Notes: a model not told the origin generated them from the sequence alone. A stretch of DNA of 18,040 bases from an uncultured Clostridia bacterium (GCA_937893735.1 CALBGD010000445.1:1-18040), one strand, 5' to 3'; shown: positions 1-6,933, numbered from the stretch's first letter. Numbers and translations are program-made.

Positions 1-597
1 AACAGCAAGCTCAGTATGCTGGACGCTTTCAAGGCGGTAGACGGCGTTCTGTTCAAGGCGGTAAAGGGTATCTCCACGCTGGTAAAGGGCACCGGATTCA
101 TCGGCGTTGACTTTGCGGACGTTACCATGGCCCTTAAGGATTCCGGAATCGCGCACATGGCTATCGGCTACGGCAAGGGAGAGAACAGAAACGAGCAGGC
201 TCTCGATCAGGTTATCCACAGCCCGCTTCTTGAGACCTCCATCGACGGCGCGCGCAGACTGCTTATCAACATCGGGATCAGCACATCTGCCGACGAGTTC
301 GACAGCATAGCTACCGAGATCTCCAAGAACGCTTCTCCTGACGCTGAGATCAAGATGGGTATGATGTTCGACGACAATCTCGGAGAGGACGAGGTTTCCA
401 TCATCGTTATCGCTACCGATTTCATTGAAAATGCAGAGGACGGCGGGGCTCCCCAGCAGCAGGCACAGCCCGGACAGCCCGCGCAGGCCCAGAACGGCGG
501 GTTCAATTCCGGAAGCTTCAGCATTCCGGCAAGCGGCTTTGACGGCTCTGATTCCGATATAGACAAGCTTATCAATATCCTGAACAACTCCAAGTAA
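1..597 (+). CDS. ftsZ: Cell division protein FtsZ, C-terminal part (5' end outside the window)
   Basis: FtsZ is the tubulin-like GTPase that polymerises into the cytokinetic Z-ring. The frame is open from base 1, so the GTP-binding N-terminal half lies upstream. What remains is the tubulin C-terminal-like domain: ADVTMALKDSGIAHMAIG followed by GENRNEQALDQVIHSPLLE and TSIDGARRLLINI, matching the FtsZ pattern of LMGIG, GENRA.EA, SPLLE.SI.GA and LNI. It ends with DEVSIIVIATDF, the usual (V)TVIATGF segment. A Q/P/G/S-rich spacer of about 35 residues follows, then a short tail DSDIDKLINILNNSK where the conserved C-terminal peptide (binding FtsA/SepF-type partners) would sit; it is only loosely like the classical DIPxFLR form. 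The ATG at base 16 is internal, not the start. A terminator follows directly, so ftsZ ends its transcription unit. Confidence 0.93.
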   Translation, partial: NSKLSMLDAFKAVDGVLFKAVKGISTLVKGTGFIGVDFADVTMALKDSGIAHMAIGYGKGENRNEQALDQVIHSPLLETSIDGARRLLINIGISTSADEFDSIATEISKNASPDAEIKMGMMFDDNLGEDEVSIIVIATDFIENAEDGGAPQQQAQPGQPAQAQNGGFNSGSFSIPASGFDGSDSDIDKLINILNNSK

Positions 598-645
598 CGG
601 ATATTAGAGTATACGCTCTATTGACCGAAAATATCACAAAAATAA

Positions 646-676
646 GGCGGTATCGCGTTAAGCGGTACCGTCTTTT
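646..676. terminator. Bidirectional rho-independent terminator between ftsZ and recQ
   Basis: An 11-bp stem pairs 646-656 with 662-672 (two G-U wobbles) around the loop GTTAA, followed by TTTT at 673-676. On the minus strand the same hairpin is followed by TTATTTTTG (plus 637-645 is A-rich), so it can end both convergent genes. Confidence 0.8.
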
Positions 677-681
677 GTATC

Positions 682-2532
682 TCAGTTTTCTTTTTGCTTC
701 AGGTACTCCTCCACAACGGCGATGAACTTCTTTCCGTAGCGCTCCGCTTTCATGCTTCCCACGCCGGAGACCGTGAGGAACTCCTCCTTCGTGCGGGGCA
801 TTTTCGCGCACATATCCCGGAGAGAAGCGTCCGGGAATACAACGTAAGCCGGCACGCCGAGGGTGTCCGCGAGCTTCTTGCGAAGCTCCTTGAAGCGCTG
901 CATGAGCTCTGGGTCCACCGGCTGCTCCTGAACCTCCGCCGGTATGAATGTGGTCTGCACCAGCCCGGATTTCGCGCGCTTCGGGCGCTTCATCAGCAGA
1001 GTCCTGCGGGACTTCACAAGCTCGTCAGCCGCCGGGGTGAGCGCGAGGGTCTTGTACTCCGGCTCGGTGCTGATGAAGCCCTGCCGCTCCAGATACTCGA
1101 TGAGCTCCCGGACGTAGGTCTGCGTGTACTCCTTCATTATGCCGTAGGTGGAGAGCGTATTCAGCCCGCCGGAGAGTATTTGTTCGCTCTCGCTTCCGCA
1201 GAGTATCCCGGAGACCAGCACCTTGCCTCCGCTCCTGCCGCGCTGTTTCAGCCTGTAAATGCACGACAGTACCTTCTGCGCCTCGACCGTGATGTCCAGC
1301 GTGTCCATCTCGGCGTTGCAGTTTCCGCAGTGGCCGCACGACCGCTCGGATTCCTCCCCGAAGTAGCTGAGGATAAAGTGCCGCAGGCATTTCGTGGTAG
1401 TGGAATAGAACGTCATCATTCTGAGGCGCTCCCTGTCGCGTAGGAGTAACTCCTCCTGCTCCTCGGGGCTCAGCTCGGAGTCCTCGTGGCCGTGCTCTAT
1501 AATGAACTCCGCGGTGCGGACGTCACCCTTGCAGTAAAGCAGAATACACCTCGCGGGACTTCCGTCGCGCCCGGCTCTGCCAGCCTCCTGATAGTAGCTC
1601 TCGATGTCCTTGGGCATATTGTAGTGCACCACAAGCGCGACGTCGGATTTGTCTATTCCCATGCCGAATGCGTTGGTTGCAACGATGACATTGCACCTGT
1701 CGTAGATGAAGTCCTCCTGAGCCTGACGGCGCTCCGCGTCGCCAAGACCTGCATGGTAGCACTCGGCGTTTATCTTGTTGAGCCGCAGGAATTTCCCGAC
1801 ATAATCCACGTTTTTCCGCGTGGAGCAGTAGACTATCGCGCTCCTGCCCGGGATTTCCCGCAGGATATTCAGAAGCACCGCGTCCTTGTCGCGCTGTTCG
1901 GTGGGGCGAACCTCGAAGTATAGATTCGCGCGGTCGAAGCCCGTGGTGACGGCAAACGGCTGGTTCAGCCCGAGGATACGCACGATATCCTGCTTGACGA
2001 TATCCGTTGCCGTGGCTGTGAACGCCGCGAGCACGGGGCGCTCCGGCAGGGACTGCACGAACTCCGCGATCTTGAGGTAGCTGGGGCGGAAATCCTGCCC
2101 CCAGTGGGAAACGCAGTGCGCCTCGTCCACCGCGACCAGCGGGATTTTCAGCCCCCTGCACATTCTCAGGAAGCCCTCGCTCAGAAGGCGCTCCGGGGCG
2201 ACGTACAGTATTTTCAGCTCCCCGGCGGAAGCCATATCCAGCACGCTGAAATACTCGTGCGTTTCAAGGGAGCTGTTTATGTACGCGGCGCTGACCCCCG
2301 CCTGTATGAGCGATTCCACCTGATCCTTCATCAGGGAGATGAGCGGGGAAATTACTATCGCGGTGCCCTCCATGGCGAGCGCGGGGATCTGGTAGCACAT
2401 GGATTTCCCGGCGCCGGTGGGCATAACTCCGAGGCAGTCCTGACCCGCAAGAATGTGGTCGATTATCTCCGACTGTCCCGGCCGGAACTCATCGTGTCCG
2501 AAGTATTTTTTCAGAAGCTCCGTCTTGTCCAT
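682..2532 (-). CDS. recQ: ATP-dependent DNA helicase RecQ
   Basis: RecQ is a 3'-5' DNA helicase acting in recombination and fork repair. At 616 residues it has the full bacterial domain set. Helicase core: Walker A PTGAGKS (38-44), DEAH box (136-139) leading into the aromatic-rich loop HCVSHWGQDFRPSY, TATAT (173-176 region), ATNAFGMGIDKSDV (motif V) and YYQEAGRAGRDG (motif VI, 313-324). The RQC zinc site is C382, C399, C402, C405, followed by a winged helix (about 413-505). The C-terminal HRDC domain is about 540-612 with PAYVVFPDASL and the helix-hairpin-like VSGVG. The start at 2532 is chosen because GGGGGA lies 4 nt upstream and the protein then begins MDKTELLKKYFG, typical of RecQ. ATG 2544 (four codons earlier) and a far longer extension lack a ribosome site. 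It lies downstream of the ABC operon on the same strand, 147 bp away; a weak promoter candidate in the gap suggests it can be transcribed independently. Confidence 0.95.
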   Translation of the reverse strand: MDKTELLKKYFGHDEFRPGQSEIIDHILAGQDCLGVMPTGAGKSMCYQIPALAMEGTAIVISPLISLMKDQVESLIQAGVSAAYINSSLETHEYFSVLDMASAGELKILYVAPERLLSEGFLRMCRGLKIPLVAVDEAHCVSHWGQDFRPSYLKIAEFVQSLPERPVLAAFTATATDIVKQDIVRILGLNQPFAVTTGFDRANLYFEVRPTEQRDKDAVLLNILREIPGRSAIVYCSTRKNVDYVGKFLRLNKINAECYHAGLGDAERRQAQEDFIYDRCNVIVATNAFGMGIDKSDVALVVHYNMPKDIESYYQEAGRAGRDGSPARCILLYCKGDVRTAEFIIEHGHEDSELSPEEQEELLLRDRERLRMMTFYSTTTKCLRHFILSYFGEESERSCGHCGNCNAEMDTLDITVEAQKVLSCIYRLKQRGRSGGKVLVSGILCGSESEQILSGGLNTLSTYGIMKEYTQTYVRELIEYLERQGFISTEPEYKTLALTPAADELVKSRRTLLMKRPKRAKSGLVQTTFIPAEVQEQPVDPELMQRFKELRKKLADTLGVPAYVVFPDASLRDMCAKMPRTKEEFLTVSGVGSMKAERYGKKFIAVVEEYLKQKEN

Positions 2533-2589
2533 CTTTTCCCCCATAATTAATATTGTTGCAGACGAGGGGCAATTCCCTTCCGCAGGAAC

Positions 2590-2619
2590 ATCATATGCAT
2601 ATAATAGCGGGACGGGCAA
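2590..2619 (-). promoter_or_regulatory. Possible recQ promoter
   Basis: On the minus strand TTGCCC (2619-2614), an 18-nt spacer and TATGAT (2595-2590) sit about 58 nt upstream of the recQ start. The -35 is weak and lies inside the GC-rich palindrome at 2609-2628, so this is only a candidate. Confidence 0.3.
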
Positions 2620-2628
2620 GCCCGTCCC
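2609..2628. repeat. REP-like GC palindrome
   Basis: A perfect 9-bp inverted repeat, GGGACGGGC / GCCCGTCCC, is separated by AA (usable as an 8-bp stem with a CAAG loop). There is no T-tract on either side, so it is a poor terminator for the ABC operon that ends at 2680. Such GGGACGGGCAAGCCCGTCCC units followed by CCTACA look like a dispersed intergenic palindrome of the REP type; copy number cannot be judged from this window. Confidence 0.6.
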
Positions 2629-2679
2629 CTACAAATATCCTGAATCCCGCCCTTTATTGTGCGGCATATTCCATGAAAA

Positions 2680-4404
2680 TCAATTTCCGCACTCAATGCT
2701 TATCTCGTTGAACTTTCCGAGGATATCGTCAACCACGAGATGCTTCTTTGCCTCGCCGTCGATATCCATTACAGCCTTTCCGCCGTGCATCATCACGAGC
2801 CTTGAGCCGTACTCCACCGCGAAGCGCAGGTTGTGGGTGACCATCAGCGTGGTGAGGTGCTTCTCCTTTACCACCTTTTCGGTTATCTTCATCAGCGTTT
2901 CGGAGGATTTCGGGTCGAGAGCCGCGGTGTGCTCGTCGAGTATCAGCAGGTCGATGTCGGACATGGTCGCGATGATGAGCGCCAGCGCCTGCCGCTGACC
3001 TCCGGAGAGGGAGCCCGCGAGCACTCCCATGCGGTTTTCAAGTCCCATTCCGCAGCTTTCGAGCATCTTCTTGTACTCTTCCTCGCGCTTGCGGTTGACC
3101 GCCGGAGAAAGTCCGTAGGAATTATGCTTGTTGTCCGCCAGCGCAAGATTCTCGAGGATAGTCAGGCTTCCGCAGGTGCCCATCTTCGGGTCCTGAAGAA
3201 CTCTGCCGATACGCTTCGCGCGCTGGAATTCCTTCTGGAGCGCGATGTTCTCGCCGTTGAACACCACAGCGCCGGAATCCGGCTCTATGCCGCCGCAGAC
3301 TATATTCAGCATGGTGGTCTTGCCGCTTCCGTTGGAGCCCACCACGGAGATAAAGTCGCCGTCGTTTACCTCCAGCGTGAACTTGTCGAACAGCTTATTT
3401 TCATCGACAGTACCGGGGTTGAACACCTTTGTGATGTTGCTGAGCGCAAGCTTGCTCTTGGAGTTCACGGGCTCCGGCTTTCTGCCGAGGGAGGTTATCA
3501 GCTTCTTCAGCTCGCTTCCGCCGAGGACGAGCGCGATGAGGAATATAAGCGCCTTCATGAGGTTGTTGAAGTCCGTGGGGATACCGAGCGAAAGGACTAT
3601 CTGGTATGCCGCCTTGTATACGAGGCTTCCGAGAATGACCATCGTGGTGCCTTTCATGAACTTCACGCGCTTGAACAGGCTGAGACCGATGATAACGGAG
3701 GCAAGTCCGAGGACAACCATTCCTATGCCCATCTGCTGGTCTGCGGAGCCCTTGTTCTGCGCGATGACGGAGCCCGCCAGCGCCGCGAATCCGTTGCCGA
3801 GTGCAAGGCCGAATATCTTCATGGTGCCGGGGTTCCTGCCGAGCATGACGGTGTACTTGTCGTTTGCGCCGGTCGCCCGGAGGAGAAGTCCGTGCTTGGT
3901 CTTGAGGTACAGGTCGAGCAGGAGCTTGCAGACTATCACAAGAACCAGCGAGATAACCACTGTCCTGATGTAGAAGCCGCCCTCGCCGATGTTCTTCGGG
4001 ATAAAGGAAGCCAGCCCGGAGTTGAATATCGTGTTCTTTGTGAAGAACGAAGCGACTGCCTTACCGTCCGTGCCCGCTTTAAGGATAACGAGGTTGACGG
4101 AGAGCATTGCGGTGTACATGATGATACCGCAGAGCAGGGGAGTTATGCGGAGCTTGACGTGCATGATTCCGGTCAGCACGCCCGCCGCCATTCCTGCCGC
4201 GAACGAAATTATAAGGCAGAGCCACGGGTCCACGCCCTGTATTATCAGAACGCCGCTGAGCACTGCGCCCAGCGGGAACGTTCCGTCTACCGACAGATCC
4301 GGGAAGTCCAGAATACTGTAAGTGATGTACATTCCCATCGCAAGGAGCGCGTACATCAGCCCCTCGCTGAGAATATCAATTAGAATGTTAATTACCAGCG
4401 TCAT
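2680..4404 (-). CDS. Fused ABC importer permease-ATPase (TrpY-TrpZ type)
   Basis: This protein would carry out both membrane translocation and ATP hydrolysis for the importer whose binding protein is encoded immediately upstream. Residues 1-300 are a BPD_transp_2-type permease (COG4120-like): about eight hydrophobic segments, with the family-typical early stretch SILDFPDLSVDGTFPLGA (30-47) and RATGAND (176-182). After a short linker (about 301-320) comes a full ATPase (COG1101-like): Walker A GSNGSGKTT (356-364), Q-loop Q404, signature LSGGQ (466-470), Walker B LLILDE (486-491), D-loop ALD and switch histidine H524. In described systems (e.g. streptococcal trpY and trpZ) these are two genes; here one uninterrupted 574-codon frame covers both, with no sign of a frameshift. 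The start ATG has AAAGGG 6 nt upstream and lies 34 nt after the binding-protein stop, so it is cotranscribed and under the same T-box. Substrate (tryptophan or a related compound) is inferred from the T-box, not from the protein. Confidence 0.88.
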   Translation of the reverse strand: MTLVINILIDILSEGLMYALLAMGMYITYSILDFPDLSVDGTFPLGAVLSGVLIIQGVDPWLCLIISFAAGMAAGVLTGIMHVKLRITPLLCGIIMYTAMLSVNLVILKAGTDGKAVASFFTKNTIFNSGLASFIPKNIGEGGFYIRTVVISLVLVIVCKLLLDLYLKTKHGLLLRATGANDKYTVMLGRNPGTMKIFGLALGNGFAALAGSVIAQNKGSADQQMGIGMVVLGLASVIIGLSLFKRVKFMKGTTMVILGSLVYKAAYQIVLSLGIPTDFNNLMKALIFLIALVLGGSELKKLITSLGRKPEPVNSKSKLALSNITKVFNPGTVDENKLFDKFTLEVNDGDFISVVGSNGSGKTTMLNIVCGGIEPDSGAVVFNGENIALQKEFQRAKRIGRVLQDPKMGTCGSLTILENLALADNKHNSYGLSPAVNRKREEEYKKMLESCGMGLENRMGVLAGSLSGGQRQALALIIATMSDIDLLILDEHTAALDPKSSETLMKITEKVVKEKHLTTLMVTHNLRFAVEYGSRLVMMHGGKAVMDIDGEAKKHLVVDDILGKFNEISIECGN

Positions 4405-4438
4405 TATCTGCCCTTTCCAGATCTGAATTCAATTTGTT

Positions 4439-5479
4439 TTACGCTGCCTCAGCGTCGGAGTTGGTCGTTACCATCTCGGCGGAAGCGTACTTCTCAGGAA
4501 CGGTGAAGCCGAACTTCTCCATAACCTCGGAGTTGATAACGGGTGTGCCGTCGGAGATAGTGCCGACTGCCATGGTCTTGGGGTCTGTGCCGTTCAGTAT
4601 CTCAACGCCCATCTCAGCGGTCTTCTTGCCGAGTGCGATGTAGTCGATGCTGATGGAAGCGAGGCAGCCGTTCTTTACCTGCTCTACCTCGGAGCCGTAA
4701 ACCGGGATTCCCGCCGCGTTAGCCTTTTCAAGAACGATGGTGAGGTTGTTTACAACGTTGTTGTCGGTGAAGTTGTTTATGCAGTCCACCTGAGAAGCGA
4801 GAGTTGTAGCCGCCTGCGGGATATCAGCCGCGCCGGAAACGCCCTGCTCGACTACCTCGATGCCCTTGCCCTCGCAAACGTCCTTGAAGGACTTGAGCTG
4901 GGAGAGGGAGTTAGCCTCCGTGGTGGTGTAGAGCACGCCTATCTTCTTTACGTCCGGCTGGATAGACTGAATGAGGTCTACCTGCGCGGAGAAATCGAGG
5001 ATATCGGAGGTGCCGTTGCAGTTCTCGTTGCCTGCTTCAAGGCTCTCGGTGAGACCAGCCGCGACCGGGTCGGAAACTGCGCAGAAAACTACCGGGATAT
5101 CGGACTTGCTTGCCGCAGAGTAAGCGGAAAGCGCCGCCGGAGTAGCGATAGCGTATATCATATCGTAGCCCTTGGAAACGAAGTTCGCCGCGATTGTGTC
5201 GCAGGTAGCGCCGTCGCCCTGACCGTTTTGGATGTCGATTACAACGCCGTCCTCGCCGTATGCCTCTACCAGACCCTGACGAACGCCCTCGTAGCAGTTA
5301 TCGAGGGAGGGGTGTGCGGCGTACTGGATAACGCCTATCTTCTTTGCGCCCTCAGCCGCGGAGGAATCTCCGCCGTCGGAGCTTGCCGTGCTGCCGTTCG
5401 TGCCGGAAGCGCAGCCAGTCAGCGCCATAGTCAGCGCCATTGCGGCGCCAAGGAACTTTGCGATGTGTGTCTTTTTCAT
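4439..5479 (-). CDS. ABC importer substrate-binding lipoprotein (TrpX type, ABC_sub_bind family)
   Basis: This is an extracytoplasmic solute receptor of 346 residues. The N-terminus MKKTHIAKFLGAAMALTMALTGC is a lipoprotein signal with lipobox ALTGC, so Cys23 would be lipidated and the protein tethered outside the membrane. A Ser/Gly/Asp-rich spacer leads into the periplasmic-binding fold: KKIGVIQYAAHPSLDNCYEG, then YDMIYAIATPAALSA, IPVVFCAVSDPVAAGL, KKIGVLYTTTEANS and IPVYGSE, all typical of the COG2984 (TrpX-like) group. The start at 5479 is supported by AAGGAG 7 nt upstream and by the signal peptide; a longer open frame upstream would run through the T-box terminator and is not real. It is the first gene after the Trp-specifier T-box and is followed by the fused permease-ATPase. 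Confidence 0.9.
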   Translation of the reverse strand: MKKTHIAKFLGAAMALTMALTGCASGTNGSTASSDGGDSSAAEGAKKIGVIQYAAHPSLDNCYEGVRQGLVEAYGEDGVVIDIQNGQGDGATCDTIAANFVSKGYDMIYAIATPAALSAYSAASKSDIPVVFCAVSDPVAAGLTESLEAGNENCNGTSDILDFSAQVDLIQSIQPDVKKIGVLYTTTEANSLSQLKSFKDVCEGKGIEVVEQGVSGAADIPQAATTLASQVDCINNFTDNNVVNNLTIVLEKANAAGIPVYGSEVEQVKNGCLASISIDYIALGKKTAEMGVEILNGTDPKTMAVGTISDGTPVINSEVMEKFGFTVPEKYASAEMVTTNSDAEAA

Positions 5480-5516
5480 GGTGTTTCTCCTTTTGTCCGT
5501 GGTGAAATATCCGGAA

Positions 5517-5551
5517 AATAAAAAAATCCTGCCCCTCATATGGGACAAGAT
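5517..5551 (-). terminator. T-box regulated terminator
   Basis: On the minus strand ATCTTGTCCC (5551-5542) pairs with GGGGCAGGAT (5535-5526), two wobbles included, followed by a run of T from 5526 to 5521 and more T just beyond. It lies 37 nt before the binding-protein start and its 5' arm is shared with the antiterminator. Confidence 0.88.
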
Positions 5552-5795
5552 TACTCCTGCGATACCACCCAAATTCGTCCTCGCGGACGCTCTCGCCTGC
5601 GCACTGCCTTGCGGCAAAACGCTCCTGCTGTAACGTGCAGCCACGTCTCCCCTACTTCGGAAATCCGGTTCAGTTCGCCCTCGCAGGTCCATTCGTGAAT
5701 GCTTACGCACCGTGCTCACACCAACGCACGGCTCTCTGGAGCGCATCGGCAGACATTACTACTCCTGCTCAACGGTTTATGTGCTTTTTATGTAC
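5521..5795 (-). promoter_or_regulatory. T-box riboswitch, UGG (Trp) specifier
   Basis: This leader RNA senses uncharged tRNA and controls the ABC importer. Stem I is closed by GCAGG (5768-5764) with CCTGC (5687-5683). The 5' side of the specifier loop has AGTA (5763-5760), the distal bulge AGAGAG is at 5737-5732 and the apical loop contains GGTGTGAG. The codon TGG (5691-5689) followed by A directly before the closing helix sits where the specifier is found in the glyQS leader, so it would pair with the CCA anticodon of tRNA-Trp. The T-box bulge GGGTGGTATCGC starts at 5570. GGACGA (5580-5575) can pair with TTGTCC (5548-5543) to form the antiterminator, excluding the terminator that uses TTGTCC. 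The position after UGG in the bulge is U, which pairs with A73 or, by wobble, with the G73 usual in bacterial tRNA-Trp. When Trp-tRNA is uncharged, readthrough is expected. Confidence 0.9.
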
Positions 5796-5801
5796 AGTGT
5801 T

Positions 5802-5830
5802 ATTCTACCACACAATTCCCACTTTGTCAA
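5802..5830 (-). promoter_or_regulatory. Sigma-A promoter of the T-box/ABC importer operon
   Basis: TTGACA (5830-5825), a 17-nt spacer and TAGAAT (5807-5802) on the minus strand. The predicted start is near 5795, about 25 nt before stem I of the T-box. Confidence 0.85.
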
Positions 5831-5887
5831 GGGGTAATTACAGTTTTTTTATAGAATTCGACGAAAGTTGAAATACCCCTTGACAAA
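5823..5887. repeat. Perfect 14-bp inverted repeat carrying both divergent -35 boxes
   Basis: TTTGTCAAGGGGTA (5823-5836) is the exact reverse complement of TACCCCTTGACAAA (5874-5887), 37 nt apart. Each arm contains the TTGACA -35 element of one of the two divergent promoters plus an identical upstream TACCCC. Confidence 0.85.
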
Positions 5888-5908
5888 CTCCGCGAAATAT
5901 GTTACCAT
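5880..5908 (+). promoter_or_regulatory. Sigma-A promoter of the mntP riboswitch
   Basis: TTGACA (5880-5885), a 17-nt spacer and TACCAT (5903-5908). The predicted start near 5915 lies just before the conserved riboswitch core. Confidence 0.82.
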
Positions 5909-5914
5909 AGGGTA

Positions 5915-6046
5915 ACATTGAGGGAGTAGTCGGCTGGGTTCCAGCGATATGTCAACATACTGATTTAATAATCTGGCATATCTTGATTGACGAGACTCAC
6001 ACATCAAATCACCGCCGGAAACGGCAGAAGTGTGTGTTCTCTCTCA
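5915..6046 (+). promoter_or_regulatory. yybP-ykoY manganese riboswitch
   Basis: The conserved core is present in order: GAGGGAGTAGTCGG (from 5920), GTCAACATAC (5951-5960), and ATTGACGAGACTC (5986-5998), matching the yybP-ykoY consensus elements GGGAGUAG, GUCAACAU and GACGAGACU. A later hairpin is capped by a GNRA-type tetraloop: GCCG(6014-6017)-GAAA-CGGC, extended outward by CACACA (5998-6003) with TGTGTG (6031-6036). TGAGGGAG (5919-5926) can pair with CTCTCTCA (6039-6046) to close the aptamer. The family binds Mn2+ and switches on exporters; here it precedes mntP, its classic partner. Confidence 0.92.
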
Positions 6047-6062
6047 TTCTATATGAATCATG

Positions 6063-6086
6063 AGCAGGCACCGCGCCTGCTTTTTT
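6063..6086 (+). terminator. Riboswitch-controlled terminator upstream of mntP
   Basis: AGCAGGC (6063-6069), loop ACCGC, GCCTGCT (6075-6081), followed by a T-run to 6086. It lies between the aptamer and the mntP ribosome site, as expected for a transcriptional switch that reads through when Mn2+ is bound. Confidence 0.85.
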
Positions 6087-6114
6087 GTTTTCCGGCAGAA
6101 AAGGACGGAAAAAT

Positions 6115-6702
6115 ATGGGACTTGTTGAATTGCTTCTTCTTGCTGTGGGGCTTTCCATGGACGCTTTCGCCGTGTCGGTCTGTAAGGGGCTCGCCATGGG
6201 CGAGGTGAAGCCGAAGCACGCGCTTATCTGCGGAGCGTGGTTCGGAGGATTTCAGGCGCTTATGCCGATGATAGGCTACCTGCTCGGCGCGGCTTTCGAG
6301 AACATCATCGCGGCGGTGTCCTCGTGGATAGCGTTCGGACTGCTGGTGCTCATCGGCGGAAACATGATACGCGAGGCTCTCTCCGACGGGGAGGAAAACG
6401 CCTCCGCGCGAATGGATTTCAAGACTATGCTCCTGATGGCGATAGCCACCAGCATCGACGCGCTCGCCGTGGGGATAACCTTCGCGTGCGTTCCGGTGGA
6501 GCTTTTTGCGGGTAGCCAGCTCCTGAATACGGTCTGTGCCGTGCTGATAATCGGCGCGACTACGTTTGCAATTTCCTGCGCGGGCGTTAAGTTCGGCGGA
6601 GTTTTCGGCGCAAAGTTCGAATCCCGCGCCGAGATAGCCGGCGGAGTTATCCTCATTCTTATCGGCGTTAAGATACTGCTGGAGTACTTCGGGGTGCTCT
6701 GA
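6115..6702 (+). CDS. mntP: Manganese efflux pump MntP
   Basis: MntP exports Mn2+ across the cytoplasmic membrane and protects against manganese overload. The 195-residue protein matches the family length (E. coli MntP is about 188) and has six hydrophobic segments arranged as two three-helix repeats. The hallmark motifs carrying membrane-embedded aspartates are present in both halves: LSMDAFAVSVCKGLAMG (Asp16) and TSIDALAVGITFA (Asp115). The C-terminus ends in the family-typical GGVILILIGVKILLEY. The start at 6115 follows AAGGA with a 9-nt gap; an in-frame ATG at 6085 lies inside the riboswitch terminator and is rejected. Gene and riboswitch form a single-gene unit, with no convincing strong terminator seen directly after the stop. 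Confidence 0.95.
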   Translation: MGLVELLLLAVGLSMDAFAVSVCKGLAMGEVKPKHALICGAWFGGFQALMPMIGYLLGAAFENIIAAVSSWIAFGLLVLIGGNMIREALSDGEENASARMDFKTMLLMAIATSIDALAVGITFACVPVELFAGSQLLNTVCAVLIIGATTFAISCAGVKFGGVFGAKFESRAEIAGGVILILIGVKILLEYFGVL

Positions 6703-6802
6703 ATGCAACGCAAGTGCAGCGTTTTTGCAATGCCGTGTAACGTTTTTGTAACGCTTATGAAACGGAAGATGAAACGTTGCAGACCGTTTCATGCGTAACG
6801 CC

Positions 6803-6874
6803 AGAGATAGAGTAAGAGAAAGATACAGAGTTAGATATAGATTCCCCCTTGCCCCCCAAGGGTGATTTCTGCGT
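6803..6874. repeat. Long intergenic repeat, copy 1
   Basis: It starts AGAGATAGAGTAAGAGAAAG and ends with a C-rich hairpin (CCCTTG, C4 loop, CAAGGG) followed by TGATTTCTGCGT. It aligns along its full length with copy 2 at 6935-7012, except for one 6-base gap and scattered substitutions. Confidence 0.85.
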
Positions 6875-6881
6875 TACTCTT

Positions 6882-6933
6882 GCGTCACATTGTGACGGAG
6901 CAGTGACGTCACCTGTGACAAAAAGCGTGACGA
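6882..6933. repeat. Cluster of GTGAC/GTCAC motifs
   Basis: Within about 50 bp there are six GTGAC or GTCAC pentamers, including the palindrome GTGACGTCAC (from 6903) and the inverted pairs CGTCACA-TTGTGACG and GTCACCTGTGAC. It lies between the two long repeat copies. Function unknown: protein-binding site or part of a mobile repeat. Confidence 0.55.

Noticed and set aside
682..2619. RecQ starting at 2619
   Set aside because: The extra 29 residues cross the REP-like palindrome and the candidate promoter and are not RecQ-like. MDKTELLKKYFG at 2532 fits the family.
2833..4383. A 516-codon plus-strand frame opposite the ABC permease-ATPase
   Set aside because: It is antisense to a protein with all ABC motifs, has a composition rich in H, R, E and V without recognisable domains, and has no convincing ribosome site. 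It is a shadow of GC-biased codons.
5480..5746. N-terminal extension of the binding protein by 89 codons
   Set aside because: It covers the T-box and its terminator. The start at 5479 has an AAGGAG site and a lipoprotein signal.
6703..6740. AACGC/GCGTT hairpin with TTTTT after mntP, as a terminator
   Set aside because: The stem is only about 5 bp and the T-run is part of the 3' arm context. It is too weak to call; the hairpin at the end of repeat copy 2 is better.
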